From Alphaproteobacteria bacterium (GTDB lineage Bacteria; Pseudomonadota; Alphaproteobacteria; SMXP01), in NCBI GenBank assembly GCA_021774995.1, contig JAJFIM010000011.1, positions 1 to 5,179 of the forward strand: a stretch of DNA of 5,179 bases, given 5' to 3'. The notes under the pieces are model-generated. The model was not told the DNA's origin. It did not search any database and saw nothing but the letters and a program-made list of their open reading frames with translations. How positions within the stretch are numbered: position 1 is the first letter of the stretch; the number at the start of each line of letters is the position of its first letter. Shown one piece after another: positions 1-5,179 of this stretch. The translations under genes and the position numbers were made by a program.

Positions 1-65
1 CAGGTTTTGCGGCGCCGGAAAAAAGGACGGCGCGCCGGGCCGGCGCTTGAGGATTGCGGCGTCAT
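1..65 (-). CDS. rpsR: 30S ribosomal protein S18, N-terminal fragment (cut by window edge)
   Basis: This is the beginning of ribosomal protein S18, which pairs with S6 on the platform of the 30S subunit. Only the first 21 codons and two bases of the next are present; the rest lies beyond base 1. The visible peptide starts MTPQSSSAGPARRP and continues FFRRRKTC, the basic N-terminal signature of S18 (E. coli S18 has YFRRRKFC near its start). The N-terminus is about nine residues longer than in E. coli. The ATG at 65-63 overlaps the rpsF TGA stop (64-62) as ATGA, so translation is probably coupled, which fits the 1:1 S6:S18 complex. A strong Shine-Dalgarno lies seven bases upstream inside rpsF. 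The identification rests on a short peptide plus position after rpsF; I am confident in it. Confidence 0.9.
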   Translation of the reverse strand, partial: MTPQSSSAGPARRPFFRRRKT

Positions 66-502
66 TTGGCGTCTCCTTTGTTGGCGTTATCATCTCTCGG
101 GGCAGGTCTGTCTCGGCGTTCCCCGCGATCCCTGTCTCCCCGGTCTCTGTCCCCACGCGGACGTCTGTCGTCGCGGCCGCCTCGATTGCTCAATATAGCC
201 GATTCACCGGTTTCATGCTCATCAACGCGCAAAGTCAGAACGCGGAGAACATCTTCGTTGAGGCTCATTTGACGCTCCATCTCGGCGACAGCTTCATGCG
301 GCGCGTCGATATTTAGCAGCGCATAATGGCCTTTTCGATTCTTTTTGACTCTGTAGGCGAGGCTGCGCAAACCCCAGTTTTCAATCTTTGATACGCTGCC
401 GCCCCCAGATTCAATAATTTCTTTGAGTGAAGCGGTAAGAGCATCAACTTGTTGCGGAGAAATATCCTGACGTGCGATCAGCACGTGTTCGTAAAGGGGC
501 AT
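62..502 (-). CDS. rpsF: 30S ribosomal protein S6
   Basis: S6 is a small ribosomal protein of the 30S platform that binds 16S rRNA together with S18. The 146-residue product begins MPLYEHVLIARQDIS, the typical first strand of S6. The ferredoxin-like fold covers roughly residues 1-95, with the conserved NWGLRSLAYRVKKNRKGHY block at 42-60 and the closing strand VLRVLTLRVD at 85-94. Residues 107-146 form a low-complexity tail rich in Arg, Asp and Gly, including two copies of GDRDR, and presumably disordered. The reading frame is open further upstream to an ATG at 547, but that would add 15 residues unlike S6. The ATG at 502 matches the family N-terminus and has AGGA nine bases upstream (512-515). 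The gene overlaps rpsR by three bases. It is divergent from fabD, with 323 bp between the two starts. Confidence 0.97.
   Translation of the reverse strand: MPLYEHVLIARQDISPQQVDALTASLKEIIESGGGSVSKIENWGLRSLAYRVKKNRKGHYALLNIDAPHEAVAEMERQMSLNEDVLRVLTLRVDEHETGESAILSNRGGRDDRRPRGDRDRGDRDRGERRDRPAPRDDNANKGDAK
73..79 (-). promoter_or_regulatory. Shine-Dalgarno of rpsR, inside the end of rpsF
   Basis: Read on the minus strand this is AAAGGAG, followed by seven bases (ACGCCAA) and then the rpsR ATG at 65. It decides the rpsR start and lies within the last codons of rpsF. rpsR can therefore bind ribosomes itself as well as use those ending rpsF at the ATGA overlap. Confidence 0.8.
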
Positions 503-552
503 AAATCCCAATCCTGTCCGTTGCGGGCTTGCGGCGCCTGAAACCACCCCAT

Positions 553-598
553 GGCGGATTCAGACGATGGATCGTCAAGCCGGTGAGGGGGCTCCGCC
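553..598 (-). promoter_or_regulatory. Candidate structured leader of rpsF (possible S6:S18 autoregulatory site)
   Basis: On the minus strand GGCGGA (598-593) pairs perfectly with TCCGCC (558-553). Inside it, GACGA (576-572) pairs with TCGTC (567-563) around a TCCA loop. Between the stems the 5' side has 16 bases containing CACCGG (585-580), and the 3' side has only TGAA, so the internal loop is strongly asymmetric. The element ends 50 bases before the rpsF ATG, within the expected leader. The S6:S18 complex is known to repress its own mRNA in several bacteria by binding a hairpin with a bulged CCG that mimics its 16S site. The fold and the CCG are seen; that this is the binding site is inference. 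No covariation could be tested. Confidence 0.45.
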
Positions 599-678
599 AC
601 CTCCCATCACTGTAAGTTTTCACGTAAACGCGTGAATGTGCACAGCGCTTGCGACCGCACGCCCATGGAAGAACAGGC

Positions 679-706
679 ATTTAAACGGAAAACAAAGAGC
701 TGGCAA
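679..706 (-). promoter_or_regulatory. Candidate sigma-70 type promoter for rpsF-rpsR
   Basis: On the minus strand, TTGCCA (706-701) is followed by a 16-bp spacer and TTAAAT (684-679). These match five of six and four of six bases of the -35 and -10 consensus. Transcription would start near 672 and give a leader of about 170 bases, long enough to include the folded element at 598-553. The -10 overlaps a sequence that recurs upstream of acpP. Alphaproteobacterial promoters often depart from the E. coli consensus, so this is only a candidate. Confidence 0.35.
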
Positions 707-732
707 CCCTGATCGCGCCAAAATCCGCTCTC

Positions 733-760
733 TTGACAGGTCTGGATCAACAGGTATCAA
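733..760 (+). promoter_or_regulatory. Candidate sigma-70 type promoter for fabD and the fab cluster
   Basis: A perfect -35 box TTGACA (733-738) is followed by a 16-bp spacer and TATCAA (755-760), which matches four of six -10 bases. The expected start is near 767, giving a fabD leader of about 60 bases. It is the best promoter match in the window and points toward fabD. No better promoter is visible in the short fabD-fabG, acpP-fabF and fabF-mltG gaps, so it may drive much of the cluster. Confidence 0.55.
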
Positions 761-771
761 GAGAATCTCTT
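759..771 (+). repeat. 13-bp dyad at the expected fabD transcription start
   Basis: AAGAGAATCTCTT is symmetrical around base 765 and directly abuts the candidate -10 box, covering the predicted start site. In DNA it could be a repressor operator. In RNA it could form a weak five-pair stem (AAGAG/CTCTT, loop AAT) followed by three more T. The CTCT arm (767-770) can also pair with AGAG at 776-779, so two small folds exclude each other. No known regulator can be assigned. Confidence 0.3.
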
Positions 772-808
772 TTTCAGAGCCATACTTTGATGAAAGAGGC
801 TAATCAAC

Positions 809-819
809 GGAAGGAAGGG
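809..819 (+). promoter_or_regulatory. Shine-Dalgarno of fabD
   Basis: A purine-rich GGAAGGAAGGG ends six bases before the ATG at 826. It supports that ATG over the TTG immediately before it at 823, which is in the same frame and would add a single residue. Confidence 0.75.
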
Positions 820-825
820 TAATTG

Positions 826-1764
826 ATGCGCGCGTTCATTTTTCCCGGTCAGGGATCTCAAGCGATCGGCATGGGGAGAGAGCTTGCCGCCGCTCTCCCT
901 TCAGCCCGGGAAGTTTTCGAGGAAGTGAATGATGCTTTGAATCAGAATCTTTCACATCTTATGTGGCAGGGAGATATCAAAGACCTCACACTGACTGAAA
1001 ATGCGCAGCCTGCCTTGATGGCCGTGAGTATAGCGGTTATTCGAGCACTGGAGAAGGAGTGCGGCATGAACGTGGCTGATTCCTGCGCTTTTGTTGCGGG
1101 TCATTCTCTCGGTGAATATACGGCGTTGACGGCGGCAGGTGCGCTTAGCCTCACCGACACGGCCCGCTTACTTAAAAAGCGGGGACAAGCCATGCAGCAA
1201 GCGGCGCCCGTCGGAGAGGGATCGATGGCGGCTTTAATCGGGCTTGATTATGAAGCTGTTGTAGAAGTGGTGAAGGCGGCTGCTGAGCATGAAGTGTGCG
1301 CGGCGGCCAATGATAACGCGCCAGGCCAGGTGGTTATAAGCGGCGCAAAGGCGGCCGTTGAGCGGGCCATGCGTCTGGCGACTGAAGCGGGGGCAAAACG
1401 GGCCCTGGAATTGCCTGTCAGTGCGCCTTTTCATTGCGCTTTGATGGCGCCCGCCGCGGAAGTAATGAGAGAAGCGCTTGGACAGGTGAACCTCACGCAA
1501 CCGTGTGTGCCCCTCGTGGCAAATGTCACTGCGCAGACGTGCAGCGACCCCGATGCGATCCGGGATTTACTGGTGCAACAAGTGACGGGTATGGTGCGGT
1601 GGCGTGAGAGCGTTATCTTTATGGTGGAGCAGGGAGTTGAGAGTTTTGTTGAGCTTGGTGCAGGTAAGGTTCTGACTGGACTTGTAAAAAGGATCAGTCG
1701 GGATGTCGCGCCAATGCGCGTGGGTACGCCGGAAGATATTGAGACTTTTGCACGTATAATTTAA
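826..1764 (+). CDS. fabD: Malonyl-CoA:ACP transacylase (FabD)
   Basis: FabD moves the malonyl group from malonyl-CoA to the phosphopantetheine arm of AcpP in the cytoplasm, making the extender unit for type II fatty-acid synthesis. The 312-residue length is close to E. coli FabD (309). The N-terminal FPGQGSQ (6-12) supplies the oxyanion-hole Gln9. GHSLGEYTAL (92-101) holds nucleophile Ser94, Arg119 should bind the malonyl carboxylate, and His203 in APFH (200-203) is the catalytic partner. Gln252 lines up with E. coli Gln250; all four key residues keep a constant two-residue offset from E. coli. Residues about 125-195 correspond to the small ferredoxin-like subdomain, and GAGKVLTGLVKRI (278-290) is the usual C-terminal block. 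It is the first gene of the plus-strand cluster, preceded by a TTGACA promoter and followed after 51 bp by fabG. Nothing is missing or broken. Confidence 0.98.
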   Translation: MRAFIFPGQGSQAIGMGRELAAALPSAREVFEEVNDALNQNLSHLMWQGDIKDLTLTENAQPALMAVSIAVIRALEKECGMNVADSCAFVAGHSLGEYTALTAAGALSLTDTARLLKKRGQAMQQAAPVGEGSMAALIGLDYEAVVEVVKAAAEHEVCAAANDNAPGQVVISGAKAAVERAMRLATEAGAKRALELPVSAPFHCALMAPAAEVMREALGQVNLTQPCVPLVANVTAQTCSDPDAIRDLLVQQVTGMVRWRESVIFMVEQGVESFVELGAGKVLTGLVKRISRDVAPMRVGTPEDIETFARII

Positions 1765-1806
1765 AGAGTGCACGCGCAACAATTCCCAATCTAAAAAATT
1801 AAAAAT

Positions 1807-1810
1807 GAGG
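1807..1810 (+). promoter_or_regulatory. Shine-Dalgarno deciding the fabG start
   Basis: GAGG lies five bases before the ATG at 1816. A GTG at 1810 is in the same frame, but it overlaps this site and would have little ribosome-binding sequence of its own. The ATG also gives the usual FabG N-terminus, a few residues before the first beta strand. Confidence 0.65.
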
Positions 1811-1815
1811 TGGAA

Positions 1816-2553
1816 ATGTTTGAATTAAATGGCAAACATGCTCTTGTGACGGGAGCGTCAGGCGGTATTGGCTGGGATATAGCCACAGCACTGCACGAAC
1901 AAGGGGCGCACATTGCCATATCGGGCACGCGCCGGGAAAAATTAGATCAACTTGCTGAGCAACTGGGGGGACGCGTGCATGTACTGCCCTGCAATTTGTC
2001 GGACCGCGGTCAAGTGGATGATTTGCCGAAACAAGCAGTCGCGGCCATGGGCGGGCTAGACATATTAGTTAACAATGCGGGCATCACGCGCGATAATCTC
2101 ATGATGAGACTAAAGGATGATGATTGGGATCAGCTCATGGAAGTGAATTTGACTGCTTATTTTCGCCTGGCGCGCGCTGTGTTGCGGGGCATGATGAAAG
2201 CGCGCTGGGGGCGTATTATAGGCATCACGTCGGTTGTCGGCGTTACTGGGAATGCGGGACAAGCCAATTATGCGGCAGCAAAAGCAGGGATGATTGGTAT
2301 GAGCAAAGCGCTGGCTCAAGAGGTCGCCAGTCGTAATATAACGGTAAATTGTTTAGCGCCAGGATTCATTGAATCTCCCATGACCGAAGGCCTTCCTGAA
2401 GCGCAGCAGCAAAAGCTCCTACAATCCATCCCCGCAGGGCGTTTGGGGGTGGGCCGGGATATCGCTTCCAGCGTGGTTTTCCTGGCGAGTGAGGAAGCGG
2501 CGTACATAACCGGGCAGACCCTGCACGTGAATGGCGGCATGGCCATGATTTAA
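1816..2553 (+). CDS. fabG: 3-oxoacyl-ACP reductase (FabG)
   Basis: FabG is the NADPH-dependent reductase that turns 3-ketoacyl-ACP into 3-hydroxyacyl-ACP, the first reduction of each elongation cycle. The 245-residue product is a classical short-chain dehydrogenase of FabG length (E. coli 244). It has the Rossmann motif TGASGGIG (12-19), Arg39 after the second strand as expected for NADP preference, and NNAG (86-89). The catalytic set is Asn111, Ser139, Tyr152 and Lys156 (YAAAK). Arg130 and Arg173 line up with the E. coli arginines (129 and 172) that dock ACP. The C-terminal GQTLHVNGGMAM is typical. Many short-chain dehydrogenases look alike, but the position between fabD and acpP makes the fatty-acid role very likely. 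It lies 51 bp after fabD and is followed by a 225-bp gap. Confidence 0.97.
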   Translation: MFELNGKHALVTGASGGIGWDIATALHEQGAHIAISGTRREKLDQLAEQLGGRVHVLPCNLSDRGQVDDLPKQAVAAMGGLDILVNNAGITRDNLMMRLKDDDWDQLMEVNLTAYFRLARAVLRGMMKARWGRIIGITSVVGVTGNAGQANYAAAKAGMIGMSKALAQEVASRNITVNCLAPGFIESPMTEGLPEAQQQKLLQSIPAGRLGVGRDIASSVVFLASEEAAYITGQTLHVNGGMAMI

Positions 2554-2778
2554 CCCGTCATAGGCGTCAAATAATGTCAGGCGATGCGCGATGCATGTTG
2601 GCGGGGGTCATGGAAAAAGGGGTGTCTTTCCTGAGAAAGTGTGTTACGTACAGCCCGCGATTCCGGAAAGAACAGGCCATTAAAACGAGGTTTTAGGCCG
2701 ATTCATCCATCGTTCACTGGGTTTGCCCGGGGGGCGCGCACTAACCGACTTCGTAGCCAAATTTAAGAGGGCCCAAGC
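2554..2778 (+). other. 225-bp fabG-acpP intergenic region
   Basis: This is the largest gap inside the fab cluster and probably carries the leader, and perhaps a separate promoter, of the highly expressed acpP. I see no convincing -35/-10 pair and no stem followed by a T run. It contains a short stem CTTTC-CTGA-GAAAG (2626-2639), an inverted repeat at 2675-2699, and a sequence at 2665-2687 resembling one at 667-687. A 40-codon open frame (2574-2696) is present but unsupported as a gene. The acpP ribosome site AAGAGG (2765-2770) closes the region. Confidence 0.6.
2675..2699 (+). repeat. Inverted repeat upstream of acpP
   Basis: GGCC-AT-TAAAA (2675-2685), a five-base spacer CGAGG, then TTTTA-GGCC (2691-2699). 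The arms are complementary apart from a two-base AT bulge. It lies about 80 bp before the acpP ATG. It could be an operator or an RNA hairpin in the acpP leader. It is not followed by a T run, so it does not look like an intrinsic terminator. Confidence 0.45.
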
Positions 2779-3018
2779 ATGAGCGACGATATTGCAACCC
2801 GCGTAAAAAAGATTGTGGTTGAACATTTGGATGTTGAACTGGAAAAGGTCCAGAACAATGCGAGCTTCATTGATGATCTCGGCGCGGATAGCCTGGATAC
2901 CGTAGAACTCGTGATGGCGTTCGAAGAAGAATTCAGCATTGAGATCCCTGATGATGCTGCTGAAACCATCCAAACAGTCGGCGACGCCGTTAAATTTATC
3001 TCAGAAAAAGCGGCTTAA
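2779..3018 (+). CDS. acpP: Acyl carrier protein
   Basis: AcpP is the small acidic cytoplasmic carrier that holds acyl chains as thioesters on 4'-phosphopantetheine during fatty-acid, lipid A and phospholipid synthesis. The 79-residue product has the length and composition of the family. The attachment site is Ser38 in DDLGADSLDTVELVM (32-46), which AcpS would modify. The following helix II, with Glu43, Glu49, Glu50 and Glu51, provides the acidic face recognised by FabD, FabG and FabF. The C-terminal IPDDAAETIQTVGDAV is also typical. The ATG has AAGAGG eight bases upstream. fabF starts 36 bp downstream, so the two are probably co-transcribed. The long gap before it suggests that acpP is also expressed apart from fabDG. 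Confidence 0.98.
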   Translation: MSDDIATRVKKIVVEHLDVELEKVQNNASFIDDLGADSLDTVELVMAFEEEFSIEIPDDAAETIQTVGDAVKFISEKAA

Positions 3019-3054
3019 TCTTCCGCTGCTTGATACTGATAATCGGATATATAG

Positions 3055-4320
3055 ATGAGGCGCGTTGTCATCACCGGAATGGGGCTGATCACGCCGCTCG
3101 GCTGCGGAGTGGAGCCGGTGTGGCGCAGACTCATTGCAGGAGAATCCGGCGCCGGTCCGATTGACCGATTCGACGTTTCAGATCTTCCGTGCCGAATTGC
3201 CTGTCAGATTCCTGAGGGGCGGACGAGCGATGGATACTTTAATCCAGATGATTGGATATCGGCGCGTGATCGCAATAGGCTTGATAACTTTATTGTCTAT
3301 GGGCGTGTTGCGGCCCGGCAAGCGGTTCAGCACTCCGGTTGGGTAGCTGATACGGAAGAAAAAAAATGCCGTACCGGTGTGATGATTGGATCTGGGATCG
3401 GTGGGCTCAACAGGATTTCTGAGACGGCCGTAACTTTGGCCGAAAAAGGCCCAAAGAAGGTTAGTCCATTTTTTATCACCGGGTCGCTCATTAATCTGGT
3501 GTCAGGGAACGTTTCCATTGAATTTGGCTTTAAGGGGCCTAATCACGCCGTGGTTACGGCCTGTTCGAGTGGAGCCCACGCCATTGGGGATGCGGCGCGC
3601 CTCATCAGGCTGGATGATGCAGACGTCATGGTCGCCGGGGGTACGGAAGCGGCCATTGGACGGCTTGGTCTGGCTGGCTTTGCCGCCGCAAGAGCGCACA
3701 CGACCCATTATAACGATGAACCCACGCGTGCTTCGCGGCCTTATGATAAAGATCGAGACGGTTTTATCATGGGGGAAGGCGCGGGAATTGTCGTCTTAGA
3801 AGAGCTTGAGCATGCGCGCGCACGAGGGGCAAACATAATTGCGGAAATTCGAGGCTATGGACTGTCAGGTGATGCTTACCACGTCACGGCCCCGGCTGCT
3901 GACGGCGATGGAGCCTACCGGGCGATGGAAGCTGCTCTGAAACGCGCTGGACTGCATCCTCGAGATATCGATTACATTAACGCTCATGGCACCTCAACAC
4001 CGCTCGGCGATGAGATTGAGCTTGGCGCCGTTTCGCGTCTTTTTGGCGAGGACGCCGGCCGCACAAGTATGTCATCGACGAAATCGGCCATTGGTCATCT
4101 TCTAGGGGCGGCCGGCGCCGTTGAGACTATTTTTAGCGCTTTGGCCATCCGGGATAATATTGCCCCTCCCACTCTCAATCTTGATAATCCTTCAATCGAT
4201 ACACCAATTGATCTGGTCCCACTAAAAGCTCAAAAACGCGAGATAAATGCAGCCTTGACCAATTCCTTCGGTTTTGGCGGTACGAATGCCAGCTTGATTC
4301 TGTCGGCGGCGCCTCATTGA
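3055..4320 (+). CDS. fabF: 3-oxoacyl-ACP synthase II (FabF, KAS II)
   Basis: FabF is the condensing enzyme that joins acyl-ACP to malonyl-ACP with loss of CO2, elongating the chain by two carbons. The 421-residue product is a full-length thiolase-fold ketosynthase (E. coli FabF 413). The nucleophile is Cys170 in TACSSG (168-173). His311 in NAHGTSTPLGD (309-319) and His348 in KSAIGH (343-348) complete the triad, with Lys343 also conserved. NSFGFGGTN (403-411) contains the gating Phe407. The GSGIGGL (112-118) and SPFF (137-140) segments favour FabF over FabB. Insertions relative to E. coli add seven to eight residues before the active site. The ATG at 3055 fits the family N-terminus (RRVVITGMG), but there is no clear Shine-Dalgarno: only GGA at 3045-3047, in an AT-rich stretch. 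acpP ends 36 bp upstream, so reinitiation may help. Confidence 0.97.
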   Translation: MRRVVITGMGLITPLGCGVEPVWRRLIAGESGAGPIDRFDVSDLPCRIACQIPEGRTSDGYFNPDDWISARDRNRLDNFIVYGRVAARQAVQHSGWVADTEEKKCRTGVMIGSGIGGLNRISETAVTLAEKGPKKVSPFFITGSLINLVSGNVSIEFGFKGPNHAVVTACSSGAHAIGDAARLIRLDDADVMVAGGTEAAIGRLGLAGFAAARAHTTHYNDEPTRASRPYDKDRDGFIMGEGAGIVVLEELEHARARGANIIAEIRGYGLSGDAYHVTAPAADGDGAYRAMEAALKRAGLHPRDIDYINAHGTSTPLGDEIELGAVSRLFGEDAGRTSMSSTKSAIGHLLGAAGAVETIFSALAIRDNIAPPTLNLDNPSIDTPIDLVPLKAQKREINAALTNSFGFGGTNASLILSAAPH

Positions 4321-4380
4321 CGGTTAAGTCTTTGCCGGTAATCTGTGTTAATAGATGACCTTAAGCCTGAGCGAGTGGCG

Positions 4381-5179
4381 TTGACTGAAGATAGCGAACA
4401 TACAACCGAGACCGTCAGCAAAGAACCGGCCAGCAGGTTTCGGAAAATTGCGCTCGTCGCGGGAATATTGTTCCTGTTACTCACTATTATTGCGGGTAGT
4501 GCGGCAGGTGGCGCTTTTTTATATGGCAAGCGCCAATTTGAAGCGCCAGGACCATCATTAAACACGATCTCTGAGGACTATATCTATACGCTTCCGCGCG
4601 GTCGGGGATTGATGGAGATTGCGCAAAATTTAGAAGACAAAGGTCTGGTTACCAATGCCTGGATTTTCCGATTGGGCGTGATGTGGTTTAACGCCCAATC
4701 GCAGCTTAAGGCAGGTGAATACGCCATTCCACCCCAGGCGAGCATGGCCCAGATCATGGATATACTCCGGCAGGGAAAATCCATTCTCTATAAATTTACG
4801 GCGCCCGAAGGACTTACAAGTCAACAAATCATACGCCTGATTGAAGCCGACGAAACGCTCACCGGCCCGATTGACGTCACGCCCGCCGAAGGAATGCTGT
4901 TGCCCGAAACCTATTTGTTTCAACGCGGGACGACGCGCAGCGAATTGATCGCCCAAATGACAAAAGCGGCGCAAGATACATTGGAGAGACTCTGGGCGGG
5001 CCGGGCCGAGGGTTTGCCTGTTTCCAGCCCGGAAGAAGCGCTTATCCTGGCTTCGATCGTGGAGAAAGAAACCGGATTAGAGGGGGAACGGCCTCGTGTT
5101 GCCGCAGTCTTTATCAATCGTTTGAATCGCGGAATGCGATTGGAATCAGATCCCACCGTAATATACGGTCTTACAAAAG
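4381..5179 (+). CDS. mltG: Endolytic murein transglycosylase MltG (YceG family), 3' end cut off
   Basis: MltG is an inner-membrane lytic transglycosylase that cuts nascent glycan strands and may end their synthesis. The frame is open to the window edge, giving 266 codons from a TTG at 4381. With that numbering, residues 1-22 are hydrophilic and cytoplasmic, 23-48 form one transmembrane segment, and about 55-140 match the LysM-like region. The catalytic domain follows, with LPETYLF (near 176-182), ASIVEKET containing catalytic Glu228 (E. coli Glu218), FINRL and SDPTVIYGL. About 70 to 80 C-terminal residues are missing. The start is uncertain: an in-frame stop at 4339-4341 leaves GTG 4345, GTG 4375 and TTG 4381, and no ATG. 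I prefer TTG because the MTEDSEHTT start looks natural and GAG lies nine bases upstream, but this is weak. fabF ends 60 bp before. Confidence 0.93.
   Translation, partial: MTEDSEHTTETVSKEPASRFRKIALVAGILFLLLTIIAGSAAGGAFLYGKRQFEAPGPSLNTISEDYIYTLPRGRGLMEIAQNLEDKGLVTNAWIFRLGVMWFNAQSQLKAGEYAIPPQASMAQIMDILRQGKSILYKFTAPEGLTSQQIIRLIEADETLTGPIDVTPAEGMLLPETYLFQRGTTRSELIAQMTKAAQDTLERLWAGRAEGLPVSSPEEALILASIVEKETGLEGERPRVAAVFINRLNRGMRLESDPTVIYGLTK

Noticed and set aside
47..316. Plus-strand open frames opposite rpsF
   Set aside because: They are antisense shadows of the repetitive, Arg-rich rpsF tail, with low-complexity Ser/Arg/Pro translations.
503..547. Longer N-terminus for S6 from an ATG at 547
   Set aside because: The 15 extra residues do not resemble S6, whose family start MPLYEHV is exactly at 502, with AGGA upstream.
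444..680. 78-codon minus-strand frame across the rpsF start and leader
   Set aside because: It overlaps the rpsF start in another frame, has no recognisable domain, and its open length is within chance.
2626..2639. CTTTC-CTGA-GAAAG stem after fabG as a terminator
   Set aside because: The stem is only five pairs, mostly A-T, and no T run follows; it lies about 70 bp past the fabG stop.
557..2704. GANTC sites (CcrM methylation) in intergenic regions, for example at 557, 763, 2659 and 2700
   Set aside because: GANTC also occurs often inside the genes of this window, so no intergenic enrichment is evident by eye.
1..5179. Mobile elements, CRISPR arrays, tRNA or rRNA genes, toxin-antitoxin or defence genes
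   Set aside because: No terminal repeats, spaced direct repeats, cloverleaf or matching proteins are visible; all substantial coding space is explained by core genes.

Overview
The window is a stretch of conserved housekeeping chromosome, most likely from an alphaproteobacterium of moderate G+C content. The evidence is synteny: a ribosomal rpsF-rpsR pair on the minus strand faces away from a plus-strand fatty-acid cluster fabD-fabG-acpP-fabF that runs into mltG. This order (without fabH or plsX next to fabD, and with mltG directly after fabF) is the usual alphaproteobacterial layout. All proteins read as intact orthologues with their catalytic residues in place. The genus cannot be told from this sequence.

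Layout. Bases 1-65 (minus) hold the first 21 codons of rpsR, cut by the window edge; its ATG overlaps the rpsF stop as ATGA. Bases 62-502 (minus) are rpsF, with an Arg/Asp-rich C-terminal tail. Bases 503-825 form a divergent regulatory region. It has a candidate rpsF promoter and a long rpsF leader that can fold into a stem with an asymmetric, CCG-containing loop, which suggests S6:S18 autoregulation. It also has a TTGACA-type promoter for fabD with a 13-bp dyad at its expected start site. fabD (826-1764), fabG (1816-2553), acpP (2779-3018) and fabF (3055-4320) follow in the same direction. The 225-bp fabG-acpP gap is the only large gap inside the cluster. It contains an inverted repeat and a sequence resembling one in the rpsF/fabD region. 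mltG starts near 4345-4381 without an ATG and runs off the right end.

How the genes work together. FabD loads malonyl groups from CoA onto the acyl carrier protein AcpP. FabF condenses malonyl-ACP with the growing acyl-ACP, and FabG reduces the resulting 3-ketoacyl-ACP with NADPH. The dehydratase and enoyl reductase are not in the window. MltG is an inner-membrane endolytic murein transglycosylase, so the cluster places membrane lipid synthesis beside cell-wall processing. S6 and S18 bind as a pair to the 30S platform.

I found no mobile element, CRISPR array, tRNA, rRNA or defence gene, and no new system. The points worth a second look are regulatory: the rpsF leader fold, the motif shared by two intergenic regions, the dyads, and the non-ATG start of mltG.
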